Source: Aquiflexum lacus
Lineage (GTDB): Bacteria > Bacteroidota > Bacteroidia > Cytophagales > Cyclobacteriaceae
DNA: 64,000 nucleotides
Direction: 5' to 3'
Assembly (NCBI RefSeq): GCF_015476655.1
Contig: NZ_JABFHF010000005.1
Location: 186,001-250,000 of the forward strand
The notes under the pieces: generated by a model
Told to the model about the DNA's origin: nothing
Database searches by the model: none
The model's input: the letters and a program-made list of their open reading frames with translations, nothing else
In this document: in pieces, positions 34,180 through 41,721 of the stretch
How positions within the stretch are numbered: position 1 is the stretch's first letter
Layout of the letters: every line of letters starts with the position of its first letter
Translations under genes and position numbers: made by a program

Positions 34180-34414
34180 TCCAAATGTCATCGCCATGAA
34201 AACCCATATCCTGACCCTCGTTTCTTTCCTCTTTTGCCTGACCCTTTCAGCCCAGACCTACCAGAAATACCCTACCCAAAATGGTACCCCATCTATTTTT
34301 CCAAGCACGACCGTCAAACCCGGCACTTCCCCCAATACCCTGAATGTGTACCAAAACAAAAACGGGATTCCCTCTATCACTCCGACTGCTGTGATTAAGA
34401 AAAAGGATGAGTAG
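34180..34414 (+). CDS. Repeat-protein cassette copy E, intact small secreted protein (72 aa)
   Basis: Second intact member. The ATG at 34196 is preferred over an earlier in-frame ATG (34133) because the leader ATCCAAATGTCATCGCC is shared with copy B and the signal peptide (M-K-T-H-I-L-T-L-V-S-F-L-F-C-L-T-L-S-A-Q) starts there. It then has unit 1 (Y-P-T-Q-N-G-T-P-S-I-F-P-S), linker K-P-G-T-S-P-N-T-L-N-V, unit 6 and K-K-K-D-E. It differs from copy D at few positions. The given range includes the shared leader; the CDS itself is 34196-34414. Followed by long G-runs. Function unknown; exported. Confidence 0.8.
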
Positions 34415-34476
34415 GGGGGATAAATCGGGGGGGGGTGAGGAGTGAAGCCAATGATATGGGATTAAGTATTGAATAA

Positions 34477-34626
34477 AAAACTTTCCGTCAGGTGTATGGG
34501 GATTTGAGGTCTGTTGTTGATTTAAAAAATGAGCGATATATTGTTGCATTAAAAGATTGTGGATTGATCAGTTCAGCTGATAAGCATTGGTTGACAGAGT
34601 TTAGAAAGGGAATCGAAACCAAATAG
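34477..34626 (+). pseudogene. C-terminal fragment of an unrecognised gene
   Basis: An open stretch without a start reads K-T-F-R-Q-V-Y-G-D-L-R-S-V-V-D-L-K and ends W-L-T-E-F-R-K-G-I-E-T-K at TAG 34624-34626, three bases before the AlbA_2 gene. The natural stop-to-start spacing suggests it was the upstream partner of that gene before truncation. Confidence 0.5.
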
Positions 34627-34629
34627 TTT

Positions 34630-35946
34630 ATGTCAGAAAGTCAAAACATAGAATGGAAAAGTAGCTGGCATAATGACTATCTGAAATGGATTTGTGGATT
34701 TGCAAATGCCAATGGAGGCACTATTTATATCGGTAAAGACGATGCTGGTAAAGTAATTGGTCTGGCAAATGCCAAACTGCTTTTGGAAACTTTACCCAAT
34801 AAAATCAGAGACAGCTTAGGTATTGTTTGTGATGTGAACTTACAAACTGGAAACGGACTGGATTTCATTGAAATTATTACCAAACCGTATTCAGTACCCG
34901 TTTCATTGCGTGGACGCTATTATTACCGTTCAGGGAGTAGTAAGTTGGAATTAACCGGTAATGAACTCAATGACTTTCTTCTCAAGAAAGGTGGGAAAAC
35001 GTGGGATGATGTTATGGAAGTGGGAGCATCCATTGATGATATAGATGAAACGAGTGTCAGGAAGTTTTTGCAGGATGCCGCGGAAAGTGGCCGTATGCCG
35101 GATGTATCGGGCCTAAGCACAATGGAGATTTTAGAAAAACTACGGTTACAAAAAGAAGGGAAGCTAAAACGGGCAGCCATCATATTATTCGGTAAAGATC
35201 CAAATCAATTTTACCCCAATATTTTAGTGAAAATTGGACGTTTTACAGGAGAAGATGAGGATCTGACTTTTCAGGAAATCGAAGAGGGAAATCTAATAGG
35301 ACTTTTATTAAGCGTAACCGAACAGCTAAATAGGAAGTTTTTGACAAAACAAATTGATTTTAAAGGTTTGCAAAGGATTGAAAAAGGAGAATATCCGGTG
35401 GCGGCCATCCGTGAAATGCTGCTGAATGCGTTGGTTCATCGTAATTATATGAGCAGTTCCGTTCAAATGAGGGTGTATGACAATAAAATCACCATTTGGA
35501 ATGAAGGCAGCCTTCCCGAGGGATTGGATTATGAAGCCTTAAAGAGGAATCATAGCTCCAGACCAAGAAACCCCATTATTGCGGATGTGTGCTTTAAAGC
35601 CGGTTACATTGATGCATGGGGTAGAGGCACTCTCAAGATTTATAAATCTTGCCACGAGGCAGGTTTGCCTGAACCGGACATAAAGCCTTTGGATGGGGGA
35701 GTGGTTGTCACCCTTTTCAAAGATTATTTAAACGAGGAGCAACTTAGAAAATTAGGGTTGAATAGCAGGCAGATTAGGGCTGTTCAATTTGTAAAAATGA
35801 ATACTGCCATTTCTAATGCTGATTATCAAAAGTTGAATGACGTTGGCAAAACGACAGCAACCGAAGAATTAGGTGAATTGGTGGCATTTGGGGTGTTTAG
35901 CCCACCAAAAGCCAAAGGACGTGGAGCAAAATATACTTTAAATTAA
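34630..35946 (+). CDS. AlbA_2/HATPase_c_4 ATP-binding protein (COG2865, Schlafen-like)
   Basis: The 438-residue protein begins with an AlbA_2 domain (I-E-W-K-S-S-W near 7-13, F-A-N-A-N-G-G-T-I-Y-I-G-K-D-D near 25-39) and continues with a HATPase_c_4 domain (A-I-R-E-M-L-L-N-A-L-V-H-R-N-Y near 259-273, I-W-N-E-G-S-L-P near 289-296, G-R-G-T-L-K-I near 337-343). A C-terminal winged helix follows. COG2865 proteins are annotated as regulators and recur in defence loci. It is intact and is followed by TTGGCCG iterations (35946-35990). Confidence 0.9.
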   Translation: MSESQNIEWKSSWHNDYLKWICGFANANGGTIYIGKDDAGKVIGLANAKLLLETLPNKIRDSLGIVCDVNLQTGNGLDFIEIITKPYSVPVSLRGRYYYRSGSSKLELTGNELNDFLLKKGGKTWDDVMEVGASIDDIDETSVRKFLQDAAESGRMPDVSGLSTMEILEKLRLQKEGKLKRAAIILFGKDPNQFYPNILVKIGRFTGEDEDLTFQEIEEGNLIGLLLSVTEQLNRKFLTKQIDFKGLQRIEKGEYPVAAIREMLLNALVHRNYMSSSVQMRVYDNKITIWNEGSLPEGLDYEALKRNHSSRPRNPIIADVCFKAGYIDAWGRGTLKIYKSCHEAGLPEPDIKPLDGGVVVTLFKDYLNEEQLRKLGLNSRQIRAVQFVKMNTAISNADYQKLNDVGKTTATEELGELVAFGVFSPPKAKGRGAKYTLN

Positions 35947-35992
35947 TTGGCCGCTAATTGGCCAAATCGGCCGTTGATTGGCCGCTATTAGA
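35944..35992. repeat. TTGGCC iterations after the COG2865 gene
   Basis: Repeated ATTGGCCGCTAATTGGCC, CGGCCGTTGATTGGCCGCT words directly after the stop. Homologues often end in short amino-acid repeats, so this may be an eroded repetitive tail; the TTTAGAC array at 28530-28652 occupies the same position after the related fragment. Confidence 0.55.
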
Positions 35993-36007
35993 CCAAAAAA
36001 AGAATAG

Positions 36008-36226
36008 TATGAGAAACTAAGCAATAAAATAGAAGCCCACGACCGCTTCATTACAGAAATTCTAGATGACAAAAAGTACACTATAGATTCCGTTAAAAAG
36101 TATAAAGCATCTCATCCAGCTTGTGGTTTAACCCCAGAGACCACAAAACAAATAGACCTTTTTACAAATTTAGGTTTAAATCCATTAAGTCCCCTGCACA
36201 GCCCCCAATACCCTGAATGTTTATAA
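36008..36226 (+). pseudogene. C-terminal fragment of an unrecognised gene fused to cassette copy F
   Basis: An open stretch without ATG reads Y-E-K-L-S-N-K-I-E-A-H-D-R-F-I-T-E-I-L, then K-K-Y-K-A-S-H-P-A-C-G-L-T-P-E-T-T-K-Q-I and D-L-F-T-N-L-G-L-N-P-L, and runs at about 36199 directly into the C-run of cassette copy F. The family is not recognised. The junction shows that cassette sequence joined to the interior of another gene. Confidence 0.5.
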
Positions 36227-36592
36227 AACCATGAACGGGATTCAGGAAATCCTACCTTCCCGAAACATCAAAGTAATGGAACCAAGGAAGTATATGGGAC
36301 GCAATATGGCATCCCTGAAGTATTCCCCTCCCAGGTAATCAAACCCAGCTACCATGGTGGATATGAAGTGTATGACACCCAGAATGGCGCGCCTTCCATC
36401 ACCCCTTCCAAAACCATCAAGGAAAATCCCTACGGTGGATTGGATATCTATGAAAACAAAAACGGCATCCCCGGAATTGTTCCCCATCAGACCCTCAAAC
36501 CCAATAATTACAGAGGCTATGATGTGTACCAAAACAAAAACGGCATCCCCTCTATCACACCGACTGCGTTGATTAAGAAAAAGGATGAGTAG
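36199..36592 (+). pseudogene. Repeat-protein cassette copy F (longest, 5'-truncated and frameshifted)
   Basis: It starts inside the linker after unit 1 (CAGCCCCCAATACCCTG, the same lesion as copies B and C) and continues with unit 2 (Y-K-T-M-N-G-I, frameshift near 36265), unit 3 (Y-G-T-Q-Y-G-I-P-E-V-F-P-S-Q-V-I-K-P), unit 4 (Y-D-T-Q-N-G-A-P-S-I-T-P), unit 5 (Y-E-N-K-N-G-I-P-G-I-V-P-H) and unit 6 ending I-K-K-K-D-E, TAG 36590-36592. Units are 25-26 residues with pattern Y-x-x-[QK]-N-G-[IL]-P-x-[IV]-x-P-x-x-x-[IL]-K and G-G-Y-[DE]-V at the end. It gives the order of the ancestral gene. Confidence 0.88.
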
Positions 36593-36968
36593 GGGGATTA
36601 ATGGCTATAATCAGAACTATTTTGAAGATTATGTTGTATGAATATTAATGAAAATATGACTTGGTATATTTGAATCAGGTTTAGAATTTTTTGAGTATTC
36701 GGTTTCTTGCATGTTACCAAATTTTGTATTCTCAAACATGTTAGTATCGAAATGTCAATTATATAGTTACTTTTTTTCTTGACAAAAAAAGTAACCAAAA
36801 AAGTCAAGACTGCGGAATCCTATCCACGCGCAAGGCCCTTGCCGGCCCGGTCCGCAGTCAATCCTCCCCGCCACAACCTGAGAAATTTAATCAAGATTAA
36901 GAGTTCTGGTTAACCAAACGAACGTGCAATATTTCGAATACTCAGATAGAATTTTGCTGCGAACATAA
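36593..36968. other. Spacer with dispersed repeat R1 copy 2
   Basis: About 375 bp without a supported gene. 36760-36881 is the second R1 copy; the rest is AT-rich. Confidence 0.5.
36760..36881 (+). repeat. Dispersed repeat R1, copy 2
   Basis: Inverted relative to 6101-6263 and matching it from ATATAGTTACTTTTTTTC through GGCCCGGTCCGCAGTCA. It lacks the CCCGATAGCTATCGGG insert of copy 1. The pair brackets the defence region. Confidence 0.8.
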
Positions 36969-37133
36969 ATTGCTACAGTATTGACTATTAAAAGCATTCC
37001 TGTATTAAAAGAAAAGGAAGCAGAAAAATTTGTTAAAATGGCAGAAAAATCCGTTTCAAAAGGCTCTACTGTAGATTTCAGTAAAGAGTTGGTGAAAGCG
37101 CATGCCATTCTTAAAAAAGCCAAAATGATGTAA
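36969..37133 (+). pseudogene. Antitoxin-like small gene with lost ATG
   Basis: The 54-codon frame reads I-A-T-V-L-T-I-K-S-I-P-V-L-K-E-K-E-A-E-K-F, then a helical segment ending L-K-K-A-K-M-M (TAA 37131-37133). The expected first codon is ATT where ATG would fit; a TTG at 36981 is a possible weak start. It resembles the short helical antitoxins that precede PIN toxins. A PIN-like start follows 6 bp downstream. Confidence 0.5.
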
Positions 37134-37138
37134 ATAAT

Positions 37139-37258
37139 AAGGTTTTGGGATTTTTATTAGATACTTGTACTTTTTCTGTTCTGAGCAAGGAAATCTTAAG
37201 CAAGACCAAGGCTTTTGATTGTGGTCATCAGGATTTAAATGAGATTAATGTATTTTGA
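37139..37258 (+). pseudogene. PIN-toxin start fused to a GNAT-like fragment
   Basis: A single open stretch joins K-V-L-G-F-L-L-D-T-C-T-F-S-V-L-S-K, the first strand and aspartate of a VapC-type PIN domain, to K-A-F-D-C-G-H-Q-D-L-N-E, the entry motif of GNAT acetyltransferase toxins, and then stops (TGA 37256-37258). It looks like two truncated toxin genes joined. Short fragments, so family calls are tentative. Confidence 0.45.
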
Positions 37259-37373
37259 TTTGATTGAAATTTCAGGTGAATAAATTCCTTATTACTTTTA
37301 ATTTTTTCGTTACTTTAATAATCTACTAAATCTGTAAATTGCCTGCCTTACTTCAGATAGCTAACTTGATTGT

Positions 37374-37415
37374 ATGGATAGAAGGATGTAATTGCAAATT
37401 ACACCCAGTGGAGGG
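37374..37415. repeat. GTGTAATTGCAAATTACAC palindrome family, copy 4
   Basis: ATGGATAGAAGGATGTAATT, then GCAAATTACACCCAGTGGAGGG. It is embedded in the start of the frame that runs into the HipA-like fragment. Confidence 0.8.
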
Positions 37416-37551
37416 ATTGCCAGAGGAATTGGGATTTGAAAAAGATGAAATCTTTAAAAATTTGACCAAAAACATCTTTTCTCAAGATTGGATTATTCAG
37501 GTAAGTAAAGCATACCGGGAATTCATCTCATTAATAACAAAAAAACCATGA
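37416..37551 (+). pseudogene. C-terminal fragment, probably of a HipA-like kinase
   Basis: The frame reads L-P-E-E-L-G-F-E-K-D-E-I-F-K-N-L-T and ends W-I-I-Q-V-S-K-A-Y-R-E-F-I, T-K-K-P, with its stop overlapping the start of the DUF3037 gene (ATGA). DUF3037 genes commonly follow HipA-family kinase genes, which is the reason for the guess. The 5' part is replaced by hairpin copy 4. Confidence 0.5.
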
Positions 37552-37943
37552 AAAGCACCTATTCCATTGTTTATACTCCGGTTTCCGCTGTTTCTCAAGA
37601 GCGGATAAATTTGGGATTGCTAATGATAGGCGATCAGGGAGAAGGTATGTTCAGATATTCTCATAAAAAACTGAATTCAGTCAAAGCGCTTTTTTCACCT
37701 GATGGATTTAAGCTGCTAAAAACAACACTTAGTGCCCTGGAAAACCAGTTTTTTAAGGAATCGGGGTCTTTAATTCCCCAAACTGAAATAAATTCAGAAC
37801 TGATCCACTACCTTTCTTATTATTCAAACAATTTAATTTCCTTCACGACTCCGAAGACGATTGAAATCGAATTAAATGAAGCAACATTCTCAAAATTGTT
37901 TGAAAAGTGGATTTTCAAAACTTTAGTCAGTCAGCGTCAATAA
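37548..37943 (+). CDS. DUF3037 protein
   Basis: The 131-residue protein starts K-S-T-Y-S-I-V-Y-T-P-V-S-A-V-S-Q-E-R-I-N-L-G-L-L, the characteristic N terminus of DUF3037, and has a K-L-N-S-V-K-A-L-F segment near 41-49. Function unknown; members often pair with HipA-like kinases in mobile or toxin-antitoxin contexts. Here the upstream partner survives only as a C-terminal fragment coupled by an ATGA overlap, so the gene is intact but orphaned. Confidence 0.85.
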   Translation: MKSTYSIVYTPVSAVSQERINLGLLMIGDQGEGMFRYSHKKLNSVKALFSPDGFKLLKTTLSALENQFFKESGSLIPQTEINSELIHYLSYYSNNLISFTTPKTIEIELNEATFSKLFEKWIFKTLVSQRQ

Positions 37944-38004
37944 GTTACGGTTCCTTCCAATCCGAAAAAAAACCTCAAGCAAATCAAGACACACCATCAA
38001 AAAA

Positions 38005-38847
38005 ATGCAGGCAATTAGGCAGATTAAAGTAGGGGATTTGGAATTTGACTGCCGGGTGGCAGGGGATCCAAAAAATCAGGCCATTATCCTGCTGCATGGC
38101 TTTCCGGAGACTTCTTTTATGTGGATCCGCCTGTTGGACAAGCTGGCTGCTTTGGGATTCTACTGCCTGGCACCGGATATGCGCGGCTACAGTGCCCATG
38201 CCTGCCCCAAGGGGGTAAAAAACTATACCGTAAAAAAGTTAACTGAAGATATCCTGCATTTGGCCGATGCCATAGAGGCGGCTAAATTCCACCTGATCGG
38301 TCACGATTGGGGGGCGGGGGTAGGCTGGAATGTGGTCTATCAGCATCCCGAAAGAATCCTCAGTTGGACAGCCCTATCGGTGCCGCATTCCAGGGCACTG
38401 GGCAAGGCCATCAAAACAGATCCGGAACAAAAAAAGAAAAGCCGCTACATAGGCTGGTTTCTGTTCCCCTTTATTCCCGAAATCATTATCCGCAGGAAAA
38501 ATTTTGAAAAATTCAGAAAACTCTGGAAAAACAGTTCCCCGGAAGAGTTGGACAATTACCTGACCGTTTTTGGAAGAAAGCAGACCTTAACCGCCGCCCT
38601 GAATTATTACCGTGCCAATTTCAGAGGCGGAAAAAGCTGGCCCATCGGGGAAATTACCACCCCTACCTTATTGATCTGGGGAAAATATGACCTGGCCATT
38701 GGTGCCGCGGCAGTGGCAAATAACCCCAAGTACATGAAAGGCGACTATACTTTCCTGGCCTTGGAGGGCGGGCATTGGCTGATGCAGACCAATTATGCGG
38801 AAGTGGAAAAAGCGGTGGTGGAGCATGTGACTAAATATAGAATATAG
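38005..38847 (+). CDS. Epoxide-hydrolase-like alpha/beta hydrolase
   Basis: The 280-residue enzyme has the oxyanion motif H-G-F-P-E-T-S (31-37), nucleophile elbow G-H-D-W-G-A-G (99-105, Asp101 as nucleophile), a cap region with tyrosines (Y-L-T-V-F near 182) and the C-terminal catalytic His in G-G-H-W-L-M (about 254-259). An aspartate nucleophile points to epoxide hydrolase or haloalkane dehalogenase-type chemistry. No signal peptide. A decayed paralogue is at 41722-42564 and a short fragment at 27852-27903. All lie near hairpin-family copies. Confidence 0.9.
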   Translation: MQAIRQIKVGDLEFDCRVAGDPKNQAIILLHGFPETSFMWIRLLDKLAALGFYCLAPDMRGYSAHACPKGVKNYTVKKLTEDILHLADAIEAAKFHLIGHDWGAGVGWNVVYQHPERILSWTALSVPHSRALGKAIKTDPEQKKKSRYIGWFLFPFIPEIIIRRKNFEKFRKLWKNSSPEELDNYLTVFGRKQTLTAALNYYRANFRGGKSWPIGEITTPTLLIWGKYDLAIGAAAVANNPKYMKGDYTFLALEGGHWLMQTNYAEVEKAVVEHVTKYRI

Positions 38848-38865
38848 CCGGTAATAGAGGCCAAA

Positions 38866-38912
38866 TGGATAGGAGGGGGGTAATGGCAGATTACACCCAG
38901 TGTGGGCAGGCA
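38866..38912. repeat. GTGTAATTGCAAATTACAC palindrome family, copy 5
   Basis: ATGGATAGGAGGGGGGTAAT, then GGCAGATTACACCCAGTGTG, just downstream of the intact hydrolase gene. The sequence between the hydrolase stop and this hairpin matches that after the hydrolase pseudogene (copy 7), so gene and hairpin duplicated together. Confidence 0.75.
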
Positions 38913-39227
38913 GGCATCATCCCGAGTTCCCAATATTTTAAAAACATTCAGAAAAGTAATGACACTTGTTTTCACGTCGCGTCCGCCGCGAATTCGCTGC
39001 GATCGTTGCGTGAAACATTTAACACCTCATTGGTAGTCACGAGGGACTCCAGCGGTACAATTAGACGGTTGAATTATTGGAAAAATATTTTGCCCTTTTG
39101 GTCAAAATCATCCTTTTTCCGGACTTCGTGAGATGCCCCTAATCCCGTAGCTATCGGGACGGGACAGGCTTTCACTACGATCAGCATGACGCTCCGAAAT
39201 TCTGTCATTTGTAGTTAGCGAGAAGGT

Positions 39228-39275
39228 ATGGATAGAAGGCTGTAATTGCAAATTCACTCAGCGGTGGCAGGTAGG
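39228..39275. repeat. GTGTAATTGCAAATTACAC palindrome family, copy 6
   Basis: ATGGATAGAAGGCTGTAATT, then GCAAATTCACTCAGCGGTGG. The right arm is degenerate. Confidence 0.7.
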
Positions 39276-39398
39276 CGTGTTTAATTCTTAATTAGCGGGG
39301 CATTTATTTATGACTGAATGACCTTTTTTAAAATTTTTCAACAAGTTATTTTTATTTGTATTATTTTCAATTTAATTAAATGATTAAAAAATCTCCCC

Positions 39399-40070
39399 AT
39401 GATAAACAAAACATTGTTTTGCCTCGCTGCATTGATATGCTTTGGCTTTGGTACCACCAACGCCCAAGAAATCCCTGACACTGAGTTTACCCCGCTTTTC
39501 AACGGGCAGAATCTTGATGGATGGGTAGGGAATAAATCAGCATATCGTGCTGAAAACGGGATGATAATCGTCGACCCCAAAGGTGGTGGAGGTGGGAATC
39601 TTTTCACCGAAAAAGAATATGGCAATTTCATATTCCGATTTGAGTTTCTCTTGACGCCAGGTGCCAACAATGGTCTTGGCATCCATGCGCCTTTGGAAGG
39701 GGATGCCGCTTATGTAGGCAAAGAGCTCCAGATTTTGGACAATGAAGCGGAGAAATATGCCAATCTTGAGGATTATCAATTCCACGGTTCAGTATATGGC
39801 GTCATGCCTGCCAAGCGCGGCTATTTGAAAGCTCCCGGGGAATGGAATCAGCAGGAGGTCATCGTCGAGCATCCCAGAATAAAGGTGATTCTCAACGGAA
39901 CGGTCATTCTGGAAGGTGATTACCTGGAAGCAAGCAAAAACGGAACAATGGACCAAAAGGACCATCCAGGACTTCAGCGCAGCAGTGGCCATATTGGCTT
40001 TTTGGGACATGGAGATGTCCTCCGGTTCCGCAATATCCGAATCAAAGAATTACCCTTGACAAACAAATAA
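39399..40070 (+). CDS. Secreted DUF1080 (3-keto-disaccharide hydrolase-like) protein
   Basis: The 223-residue protein has a signal peptide (1-22, cut near T-N-A-Q) and a DUF1080 beta-sandwich domain with F-T-P-L-F-N-G-Q-N-L-D-G-W near 31-43 and the conserved E-F-L-L-T-P-G-A-N-N-G-L-G-I-H near 80-95. Family members hydrolyse 3-keto-glycosides or bind related sugars in the periplasm. It is 10 bp upstream of a Gfo/Idh/MocA oxidoreductase, a usual partner that makes or uses 3-keto sugars, so the two form an operon. Confidence 0.92.
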   Translation: MINKTLFCLAALICFGFGTTNAQEIPDTEFTPLFNGQNLDGWVGNKSAYRAENGMIIVDPKGGGGGNLFTEKEYGNFIFRFEFLLTPGANNGLGIHAPLEGDAAYVGKELQILDNEAEKYANLEDYQFHGSVYGVMPAKRGYLKAPGEWNQQEVIVEHPRIKVILNGTVILEGDYLEASKNGTMDQKDHPGLQRSSGHIGFLGHGDVLRFRNIRIKELPLTNK

Positions 40071-40080
40071 TAATAACCCG

Positions 40081-41430
40081 ATGAAGAAAAATTTTCAAGT
40101 GATAGACCGAAGGGACTTTTTGAAAAAGTCTGCTTTAGGAGCCGCAGGTTTGGCTTTGGCCCCATCCATCTTGGCACAAGCCAAAGCCGCTGGCAGATTG
40201 AGAACAGTCCATATAGGCTTGGGCGGAATGGGAAGGGCGGACTTGGAAGCCATCGCTTCTCATCCTGAGGTGGAAGTAGTGGGACTATGCGATGTAGACA
40301 GCAACATGCTGACACAGACCAAAGCCCTTTATCCCAAGGCCAAGACCTATGCTGACTACCGTCAGATGCTCAAGGAATTGGAGAATGAGTTTGACGCCGT
40401 GGTCGTTTCGACCCCCGATCATAGTCATGCGCCGGCATCATTGATGGCCATGGAAATGAACAAGCCAGTCTATTGTCAAAAACCGCTTACCCACCATGTG
40501 ACGGAAGCAAGGGCCATGAAGAAAATGGCTGAAGAAAAGAATTTGGTCACGCAGATGGGCATTCAGGTCCACTCTTTCTACGATTACGAACTGGCCACCC
40601 TCCTTATCCAATCCGGGACCATCGGCAAAGTGCATACCGTACGGGCCTGGTCTCCCAAAAACTGGGGATTTGATGGCCCGGAACCTGTGGGAGCTGATCC
40701 TGTTCCGGATCACTTGGACTGGAATCTCTGGCTTGGCACAGCCCCCAAGCGATCTTATAAGGAAGGGCTCTACCATCCTGGAAACTGGAGAAAAATCATG
40801 GATTTCGGTTGCGGTACCCTTGGGGATATGGGCGTGCACATTTTCGATACACCCTACAATGCCCTGCAGTTGGATGTCCCCCGTACCATCCACAATGACT
40901 GCAGAAAACCTACCGGATTTGGATTCCCTGAAAACAACATAGTGACTTATGAATTTCCTGCCACCCCGTATACCGCTGAGTCACTCAAGTGGGTATGGTA
41001 CGATGGTTCCGGAGCCCCTGCGGCCCATGAAGACCTGCAACTTCCCAATGGGGATACACTACCTGAGCAAGGGGCCATGTTTATGGGTGAAAAAGGTAGG
41101 TTACTTTTGCCGCACTTTATGGAACTTCCCCGATTGATTGTCGATGGGAAATACCAGAAATTTGATGTGGCACCTTTTAATCTCGGTGCTCCGGTCAAGG
41201 ATTATGAAGGAGAAAGCAAAAAGCATTACCATCAGTTTGTGGATGCCTGTTTGGGAAAAGGGAAATGCAGTGCGCCTTTTGAATACTCCGCCCGACTGAC
41301 CGAAACCATTCTTCTCGGGGTGATAGCGGGAAGATTTCCGAATAAAACCCTTCATTGGAACAGCAAAAAAGCCCGTTTTTCCGAAAGAAAAGCAAATAAA
41401 TTTTTGGGAGGAAAATACAGGAAATTCTAA
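40081..41430 (+). CDS. Tat-exported Gfo/Idh/MocA-family oxidoreductase
   Basis: The 449-residue protein has a twin-arginine signal (R-R-D-F-L-K-K at 10-16, hydrophobic stretch to A-Q-A-K-A), a Rossmann NAD(P) domain (H-I-G-L-G-G-M-G-R near 45-53, G-L-C-D-V-D near 72-77), the family E/C-K-P motif (C-Q-K-P-L-T-H-H near 132-139) and a C-terminal catalytic domain. It probably oxidises or reduces a sugar in the periplasm. It is cotranscribed with the DUF1080 hydrolase. Confidence 0.92.
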   Translation: MKKNFQVIDRRDFLKKSALGAAGLALAPSILAQAKAAGRLRTVHIGLGGMGRADLEAIASHPEVEVVGLCDVDSNMLTQTKALYPKAKTYADYRQMLKELENEFDAVVVSTPDHSHAPASLMAMEMNKPVYCQKPLTHHVTEARAMKKMAEEKNLVTQMGIQVHSFYDYELATLLIQSGTIGKVHTVRAWSPKNWGFDGPEPVGADPVPDHLDWNLWLGTAPKRSYKEGLYHPGNWRKIMDFGCGTLGDMGVHIFDTPYNALQLDVPRTIHNDCRKPTGFGFPENNIVTYEFPATPYTAESLKWVWYDGSGAPAAHEDLQLPNGDTLPEQGAMFMGEKGRLLLPHFMELPRLIVDGKYQKFDVAPFNLGAPVKDYEGESKKHYHQFVDACLGKGKCSAPFEYSARLTETILLGVIAGRFPNKTLHWNSKKARFSERKANKFLGGKYRKF

Positions 41431-41721
41431 GGAAGAAAATGCCATCAGGTTTTCCCTACCTACAGCAGCTCCGGTTTACGTCAATGGTAGTTATGAAAAT
41501 TAGCATTTACAGAAAGGAAAATGACATCAAGGCGGGCTGCAGACCTCTCCTGACGTCGAGGTGACAAGGCAAAGTTTTATTATAGATTTAATGCTATCTG
41601 TAGTTCTAAACACTCGATTTCAAAATCTGTCAATGGTAGGTACGAAGGATCTCCAGAGGTCCTATTTATGTTTATTTTAGCAGGCTGGGGAATCATGCAC
41701 ACATTAACCGCAAATTGAAAA
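41431..41721. other. Intergenic region, nothing recognised
   Basis: About 290 bp without a supported gene; it contains a short GC-richer stretch near 41530-41565 and no clear hairpin terminator. Confidence 0.3.

Larger units (their letters stand above)
38848..39398. other. 550 bp intergenic region with two hairpin-family copies
   Basis: No gene is supported. It contains hairpin copies 5 and 6, a GC-rich stretch (about 38970-39015) and a palindromic GTAGCTATCGGGACGGGACAGG piece (about 39149-39170) also related to the CCCGATAGCTATCGGG element at 6180-6197. The last ~80 bp are AT-rich and probably hold the promoter of the next gene. Confidence 0.45.

Noticed and set aside
25690-36592. Cassette array considered as an integron with attC sites
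   Set aside because: No tyrosine integrase gene is present in the window, the modules are in both orientations, and the palindromes lack attC-type paired core sites.
25690-36592. Repeat-protein family considered as a diversity-generating retroelement target
   Set aside because: No reverse transcriptase gene or template-repeat pair was seen, and substitutions among copies are not adenine-specific.
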